From the NCBI RefSeq assembly GCF_030817055.1, contig NZ_JAUSYV010000001.1, forward strand, positions 4,674,001-4,738,000: DNA of 64,000 nt, read 5' to 3'. The DNA is from Bacillus sp. V2I10 (GTDB taxonomy: Bacteria > Bacillota > Bacilli > Bacillales > Bacillaceae). The notes below the pieces were generated by a model. The model was not told the origin of the DNA. It saw nothing but the letters and a program-made list of their open reading frames with translations, and searched no databases. Below are positions 59,055 through 64,000 of this stretch, in pieces (positions within the stretch are counted from its first letter, which is position 1; each line of letters opens with the position of its first letter). Made by a program: the position numbers and the translations under genes.

Positions 59055-61700
59055 CTATGGAGCAGGATAACCAAAAACTTCAAATTCATAGATTCTAGCT
59101 GCCTGGTCTCCCCCTTGAGTAGGCTGATCAATCCATAGCCTTACATATCTTGCTTCAGTCAATCGTATACTATGTTCGGAAACATCTGCTGTGTTATCTG
59201 CCGCTTTAACAACCTCAGACCAATTTTCACCATCCGTACTTCCTTCAATTCTAAAAGCTTTTGTATTAAAGGCATTTGGTTCTCCCCCAGCCCCAGCATG
59301 GTGAAGGACGAATTTAGAAAGTACGTGATTTTTGCCAAGGTCCACCTTTAACCAATGAGGTGCATCCCCAAGAGCACACCACTTACTCGATGTTGAACCG
59401 TCAATTGCAAATCCTGGACCTTCAGATGAAGCACATTGACCATCAGCAGCAGCTTGCTTATTCAATGCTGCATTCGTAACATTATTTGCTTCTTTTGAGA
59501 TCGTAATATAGGCATCCTTAGTGACAATATCTTCCCCTTCACTATTTTTTGCCACTAAAGTAACAGAGTAAGTTCCTTCTGCTTCATACGTAACAACAGG
59601 TTTTGCGTCTGTGCTGCTGGATGGTGATCCTCCTTCAAAACGCCATTCAAGCTCCTCCGTCACTTCTGATGATTGATTCATAAATTGAATCTCTTCACCT
59701 GGTGCTGCCAGTGTTTTATCTGAACTGAAATTCGCTTTCGGCATTGGATAGGGTGGCCAATCAAATACATCTTCAGCAGAATTGCTGCGCTGATTTCCTT
59801 TATAAACACTTTTTACTTCCAATTCGGTCTTCGTCTCTTTTCCCTCTCGTTTTAAATCAGAGAGATAAAAGTGGTTGTTTGGAGTTCCGCCTAGCCATTC
59901 TTTATCACCATTTGGCAACACCCGATAAATTTCATAGTAATCTGCTTGTTTGTTTCGTTCCCAGGTCAGAGAAACATTTGCATAAATCCCATTTTGGAAT
60001 TCCGTTTCTTTTATCATGACATTTTCAGGTTGAACTTTTTTTATGTCATCTTTTTTGTTAGTGACTTTTATCTCACCAATATTAATATCGATTGCTTCTT
60101 GTCGGTCAAATTTGAGTGAGATGGCAGCGATTTCTTTTCCCTTAAACCTTTTCAGTTTAATCTTTTGAGTCACCCATTCTCCTTGGGCTTCTTTTTTCAC
60201 ATCGAAAAATTCAAAGTGATTCGGTTTGTCTAAGAAACTAATGCCAACCTTCATATTTGGTTTTGCAGATTTATAGGTAATCGAAAGTTCCGTATCCTTC
60301 TCAACCGGAAGCTTTGTCTTGTACAATTTAATATGGGATGATTCATTCCCCTTTATTTCACCTGACACTTTTAGAGAACTTCCACCTGTATACGCTTGGT
60401 TCCAATCAAATTGAACAGAGATTGGTGTTCCTTCAATCAGCCATCTCCAAGTTGGAAGGATATCCTGCAAACTTCTGTTGTTCCAGGATTTATGACTCAG
60501 CATATTTCCTTCTACGGCAAAAAATTGTCCGCTGCCAGTATTGAAATTAGTCACAAATGGCAAATGAGTAATTGCCGTTTTATCTGTAAAGTAGTGAGAC
60601 ATTCCTTTCCAATCACCATTTCCATCCGTACTGGAAGGATCCCCTTTTTGGCCAGACCAGAAATCCTGTTCTTTTTGATAAAATTCATTCATTGTTTTAG
60701 AAGAGTTAAAGGTCCAATCCGGACGATAAATTCCTAATGAAGTATTTGGACTTTTTCCTTCCGGGAAAATTCCATTCCATGGAACTTTTGTTTGTGTTCC
60801 TTTTGCTTCTACGTCAATGCCCGTATATAAATCATAGGGGGATCTTCCGATTTCCTTAGCTTTTAAGTTAGATGCTTCCTGGTTTTTCCACCAGAAGTTC
60901 AAAAACATACTATCGGATACCCGGTTATTTCCATCTTGCAGAAAGGCGTTATTTTTATCAGTTAAGGCATTCTGCCAGTTAATTCTGCCATCCTCTGTCA
61001 TCGAGTCATACCACATAATGTGCATGCCATCTTTTTTATTTTTTTGAAGGTACATGAGAAACTCTTTCATTTTTTGAGCGGTTTCTAGGCTTCCGCCTTC
61101 TGTTTCCTGGTTAATAAACCAGCCATCAAATCGATAATATTCGGCTGCTTCCAGCAATTTATCTGCTGCAGGAAATGAACCGTCTGCACGTTGCTCAAGC
61201 ATTTGATTCAACCACTCTATTTTCCCTCCATAAACAGCAGGAGGGAAGAAAACATTCCCTAAAATCGGAACACCATTTTTGTGGGAAGAGTCAATCACAT
61301 CTGCACTTGGAGGAACAATGATGCCTTCGCCGGATGAACCTGCCCAATACACCATTAAATCGACATACTGCCAATAGCTGAACGTGTTGGCAAAGAATTC
61401 TTTCCCTCCTTGAGAAGGTACACCGCTAGTGTTTTTGTTTAACGCTGATAATGCAACAAGCTTTGCTTCTGATTGAGCATTGCTGTTAACATTATAAAGC
61501 GTCTCCCTATCTGCTAAAGGAATTGTGCTCCGATTGAATGGAGCATCAGGATCACTTTCAGGACTCCATTTAAGGAGTTGTTCTGGAAACCAATAAGATG
61601 ATTCCGGCTGTGCTGCAAAGCTGCCGGATGGCATAAAGATCACAAAACAAACAGCTAGAAAAGCAACAATGGAACATAACCCCTTTTTAGACCGAACCAT
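59055..61700 (-). CDS. Secreted GH85 endo-beta-N-acetylglucosaminidase
   Basis: An 881-residue secreted enzyme. The signal peptide is MVRSKKGLCSIVAFLAVCFV with a cleavage site near SFA-AQP (about residue 30). The GH85 catalytic domain covers residues 30-420, with FSYWQYVDLMVYWAGSSGEG, PILGNVFFPPAVYGG and the catalytic Asn/Glu pair in YRFDGWFINQETEGG. It is followed by a beta-sandwich region, a PKD domain (ANFSSDKTLAAPGEEIQFMN) near residues 650-735 and a C-terminal F5/8-type (CBM32-like) domain ending RIYEFEVFGYPAP. GH85 enzymes cut between the two core GlcNAc residues of N-glycans. No sortase or S-layer anchor is visible. GAGGGGATG precedes the start. Confidence 0.92.
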   Translation of the reverse strand: MVRSKKGLCSIVAFLAVCFVIFMPSGSFAAQPESSYWFPEQLLKWSPESDPDAPFNRSTIPLADRETLYNVNSNAQSEAKLVALSALNKNTSGVPSQGGKEFFANTFSYWQYVDLMVYWAGSSGEGIIVPPSADVIDSSHKNGVPILGNVFFPPAVYGGKIEWLNQMLEQRADGSFPAADKLLEAAEYYRFDGWFINQETEGGSLETAQKMKEFLMYLQKNKKDGMHIMWYDSMTEDGRINWQNALTDKNNAFLQDGNNRVSDSMFLNFWWKNQEASNLKAKEIGRSPYDLYTGIDVEAKGTQTKVPWNGIFPEGKSPNTSLGIYRPDWTFNSSKTMNEFYQKEQDFWSGQKGDPSSTDGNGDWKGMSHYFTDKTAITHLPFVTNFNTGSGQFFAVEGNMLSHKSWNNRSLQDILPTWRWLIEGTPISVQFDWNQAYTGGSSLKVSGEIKGNESSHIKLYKTKLPVEKDTELSITYKSAKPNMKVGISFLDKPNHFEFFDVKKEAQGEWVTQKIKLKRFKGKEIAAISLKFDRQEAIDINIGEIKVTNKKDDIKKVQPENVMIKETEFQNGIYANVSLTWERNKQADYYEIYRVLPNGDKEWLGGTPNNHFYLSDLKREGKETKTELEVKSVYKGNQRSNSAEDVFDWPPYPMPKANFSSDKTLAAPGEEIQFMNQSSEVTEELEWRFEGGSPSSSTDAKPVVTYEAEGTYSVTLVAKNSEGEDIVTKDAYITISKEANNVTNAALNKQAAADGQCASSEGPGFAIDGSTSSKWCALGDAPHWLKVDLGKNHVLSKFVLHHAGAGGEPNAFNTKAFRIEGSTDGENWSEVVKAADNTADVSEHSIRLTEARYVRLWIDQPTQGGDQAARIYEFEVFGYPAP

Positions 61701-61719
61701 GCCTTACATCCCCTCTTCA

Positions 61720-63036
61720 TTATTTATTTTGAAGCCATTGATTCAGCGGACTTCCTTTGACTGTATATCCGCAAAGACTTAAAACAAATTCACTGAACAT
61801 AGAGTTTGCCCATGAAAACCACTCTCTTGTGTACTCCTTTGGATCATCTGAGTTAAACCCTTCATGCATATAGCCTGTATCTCCATCCGTTTCTTTAAAA
61901 ACAGATAATATTCTTTGTTTTTCAGATTCCTCTTGTGCTGTCATACCTTGAATTGCTAAGGCGATATGCCATATATAATGATCTGGGGTATGCGGACTGC
62001 CAATTCCACTTGCCAATTTCCCCTCATAATAATAAGGGTTATCCCGGCTCAGCAAAAAATGTCTCGTATTTTGGTAGGTTTGATCGTTAAAATCGCAATA
62101 ACCTAAATATGGAATCGAGAGAAGGCTAGGAACATTCGCGTCATCCATTAAGTTATAACCTCCCCTGCCATCTGTCTCATAGACGTACATTTCTTCATAG
62201 ATAGGATGGTTGATCACACTATATTTTTTTATTCCCTCCTCGATTTCACAAGCCAATTGCATGCATTCTTTAGCAAGTTCGGAATCAAGCAAGACCTGAA
62301 GACAAATTTCAGCAGAATATTTAAGAACCACAACCGCAAACATGTTGGCTGGAACAAGGTAACCATAGTGGCAAGCATCATCACTGGGACGAAATGCACT
62401 CCAAGTCATGCCGGTTTTTATTACCTCTGATCCCATACCACTGCGCGTGAGTGTGTCTGATTGCCGAACATTTTCACGTTCGAAACGGTATGCTGATTTA
62501 TTCTCATGATTTTGTTCTACTTTCCACACGTTCAAAATGCTTTTTAATCCCGCTTTGTAAGAATCGTTTAAATGAGAAGTACGTCCCGTTGATTTCCAAA
62601 GCAGATAGGCAAGCTGCAATGGATAGCAAAGGGAATCTACTTCATATTTTCTTTCCCAAATATAAGGAGTCATGTCTGTTAAATCGCCTTGGTGACCCTT
62701 ACCGCTTGGGGTTTCATTAAACGCATTTGCATAAGGATCATGGTTAATGAACTGAAATTGTTTAGAAACAACACCTTCAATCATTTCTGCGATTTGCGCG
62801 TCTTCTTCAGCTAAGATGAGATAAGGTCTCACTTGTGCTGCTGAATCTCTTAGCCACATTGCCGGTATATCACCTGTAATTACAAAGGTTGTTCCATCTT
62901 TTTGTGGTTTTAAAGTTGTTGTATAGGTATTAATAAAACATTGTGCAAACATCTCCTGAAGTTTTTGATCATTCGGAAAATGTTCGTTCACTTTTAAAAT
63001 TAGTTTTTTCATTGACTCAGGTATCGTTGCGTTCAC
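61720..63036 (-). CDS. GH125 exo-alpha-1,6-mannosidase
   Basis: A 438-residue family 125 (formerly DUF1237) metal-independent inverting alpha-mannosidase. Typical segments are TTFVITGDIPAMWLRDSAAQ, ALIEGVVSKQF-like DPYANAFNE, LTDMTPYIWERKYEVDSLCY, GMTWSAFRPSDDACHYGYLV and YNLMDDANVPSLLSIPYLGY. The acidic residues of these segments form the active site. There is no signal peptide, so it is cytoplasmic. The start is a GTG at 63036, preceded by AAAGGAG in the last codons of the upstream GH38 gene. It lies 14 bp after that gene and 19 bp before the GH85 gene, one operon. It trims alpha-1,6-linked mannose from N-glycans. Confidence 0.92.
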   Translation of the reverse strand: MNATIPESMKKLILKVNEHFPNDQKLQEMFAQCFINTYTTTLKPQKDGTTFVITGDIPAMWLRDSAAQVRPYLILAEEDAQIAEMIEGVVSKQFQFINHDPYANAFNETPSGKGHQGDLTDMTPYIWERKYEVDSLCYPLQLAYLLWKSTGRTSHLNDSYKAGLKSILNVWKVEQNHENKSAYRFERENVRQSDTLTRSGMGSEVIKTGMTWSAFRPSDDACHYGYLVPANMFAVVVLKYSAEICLQVLLDSELAKECMQLACEIEEGIKKYSVINHPIYEEMYVYETDGRGGYNLMDDANVPSLLSIPYLGYCDFNDQTYQNTRHFLLSRDNPYYYEGKLASGIGSPHTPDHYIWHIALAIQGMTAQEESEKQRILSVFKETDGDTGYMHEGFNSDDPKEYTREWFSWANSMFSEFVLSLCGYTVKGSPLNQWLQNK

Positions 63037-63050
63037 ATTCTCTACTCCTT

Positions 63051-64000
63051 TTAACGGGTCCAGGCTACCGTCTTAATCTCGAATGGTTTTAAGGCTATTT
63101 CAATGTTGTTGCTTGGCAAACCTTCTAGCTTCTCTTCAATGATATTGCTGGCAAATCCTTGTTCAACAAGAGGCATGTTTACTTTTAAATCAACTTTTTC
63201 ATCTGAAGTATTGAACCATCTAGTGATCACGTGATCACCCTCTTCTGCAATCTTGATAGTCGTCATTGCAAGCGAGGGACCATTCCATTCGAGGAAATGG
63301 TTATCCTTAGGTAAGTCCCCATGATGAAGATCCGTTTGAATCATCGTTAACGGCGCTTGGAATTGATAGGCAAGATGATAAGATTCAGATGTAATCACAT
63401 CACCGGAATGAGGGATAACCATCCATTCTGCTTCATTCTCCCCTAAACATTGAGCTTCAGGTGTAGAGAAATCTCCCCAATCCCCTAATTCAGAGACAGA
63501 ACGAAGTAATGTTAAGGCGATGGTTTTGTTTTCTTCTAAGATTTCATACTCATGTAAGCCTTTATTGGCAATGGTCAAACCGTTCCGTTCATCTGACATA
63601 CTGACAAAACCTTGCTGATGATGGTCAAAGCTAGGATTCTCCCATTCTATTTCAGGGCTATTTTTTCTATTAACGATTTCAAAAACACTATCTGCATGGT
63701 GAGAATCAGTTTGAATATTTGTTGGAAATAACACTCTTATTCGATGATCTTTTGCTTGATTTTCAATAAAAGCTTGAAAGGATGGTCCTCTTGATGTTTG
63801 ATCTAGCGTCATAATGGTTCTTATCTGAATAGTTGCGGTCTTCGTTGAACGAAACGCTTTTCTGTTTTTGTGCCAAACTAACATACTTTTTTCCTTTTCA
63901 AATGTTTGATCTGCGCTCTTTGGGATCACCCATTTGTGGATCATTTCAACCCTTGCTCTTAGGCTATTGTTTTCTAACACTTGAATTTGGGCCCTCAAGC
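63051..64000 (-). CDS. GH38 alpha-mannosidase, C-terminal part (runs off the right edge)
   Basis: The frame is open to the right edge and encodes at least 315 residues, the C-terminal beta-domains of a second GH38 alpha-mannosidase: QAFIENQAKDHRIRVLFPTN, GFVSMSDERNGLTIANKGLH, LTLLRSVSELGDWGDFSTPE and the ending PFEIKTVAWTR, parallel to the end of the GH38 protein at 55148-58294. The catalytic domain lies outside the window, so no active-site residue can be checked. It overlaps the ribosome binding site of the GH125 gene and starts the operon part visible here. Confidence 0.88.
   Translation of the reverse strand, partial: LRAQIQVLENNSLRARVEMIHKWVIPKSADQTFEKEKSMLVWHKNRKAFRSTKTATIQIRTIMTLDQTSRGPSFQAFIENQAKDHRIRVLFPTNIQTDSHHADSVFEIVNRKNSPEIEWENPSFDHHQQGFVSMSDERNGLTIANKGLHEYEILEENKTIALTLLRSVSELGDWGDFSTPEAQCLGENEAEWMVIPHSGDVITSESYHLAYQFQAPLTMIQTDLHHGDLPKDNHFLEWNGPSLAMTTIKIAEEGDHVITRWFNTSDEKVDLKVNMPLVEQGFASNIIEEKLEGLPSNNIEIALKPFEIKTVAWTR

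Overview
The window reads as chromosomal DNA of an endospore-forming Bacillaceae (Bacillus, Metabacillus or a close relative). It carries gerPABCDEF with a sigma-K type promoter, comK, and the B. subtilis-like gene string gerP - yisB - sbcC - sbcD - addA - addB - sipV - yhjE - yhjD - comK. Ribosome binding sites are strong AGGAGG types and intrinsic terminators are frequent, as expected for this group. The species cannot be named from the sequence alone.

Region 1 (1-11.4 kb) is an accessory, decaying stretch. It holds an unrecognised, apparently frameshifted gene at the left edge, a Tn3-family transposase scrap beside a group II intron domain V remnant, two alpha/beta hydrolases, an RCC1-repeat protein, a group II intron region whose maturase gene is reduced to about 25 codons, two VOC (glyoxalase-fold) proteins, a small membrane protein, and a deletion scar joining the 3' halves of a subclass B1 metallo-beta-lactamase gene and an alpha/beta hydrolase gene. 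Many copies of one short repeat family (TATTCCATTAAA / GATTGTTGAATAAA) and MITE-like inverted repeats lie between these genes.

Region 2 (11.4-29.3 kb) is conserved core: the gerP germination operon (+), then on the minus strand a frameshifted yisB, the SbcCD nuclease, the AddAB recombination nuclease, signal peptidase I, a TVP38/YhjE membrane protein and ComK, with yhjD on the plus strand. Stem-loop repeats with AAGCGCAAGCGCC arms sit between some of these genes, and a decayed MFS transporter gene lies between addB and sipV.

Region 3 (29.3-45.3 kb, minus strand) is a myo-inositol catabolic cluster: iolG, iolC, iolA, iolD, iolE, a 5'-truncated iolJ-like aldolase, iolB, two more Gfo/Idh/MocA dehydrogenases, a complete CUT2-type sugar ABC transporter and a LacI-family regulator. 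Four palindromes with an AAGCGCTT core precede transcription units here, suggesting common LacI/CcpA-type control.

Region 4 (45.4-64 kb, minus strand, continuing past the right edge) looks like a high-mannose N-glycan utilisation locus: a secreted GH85 endo-beta-N-acetylglucosaminidase with PKD and F5/8-type (CBM32-like) modules, an Lpl-type oligosaccharide ABC importer without its own ATPase, two GH38 alpha-mannosidases, a GH125 exo-alpha-1,6-mannosidase, a GH1 glycosidase, a ROK kinase, a YesL-like protein and a YesM/YesN-type two-component system. The inferred scheme is: release of glycans outside the cell, import of the oligosaccharide, intracellular removal of alpha-mannoses, then cleavage of the beta-linked core and phosphorylation. 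The family assignments are strong; the pathway is inference.
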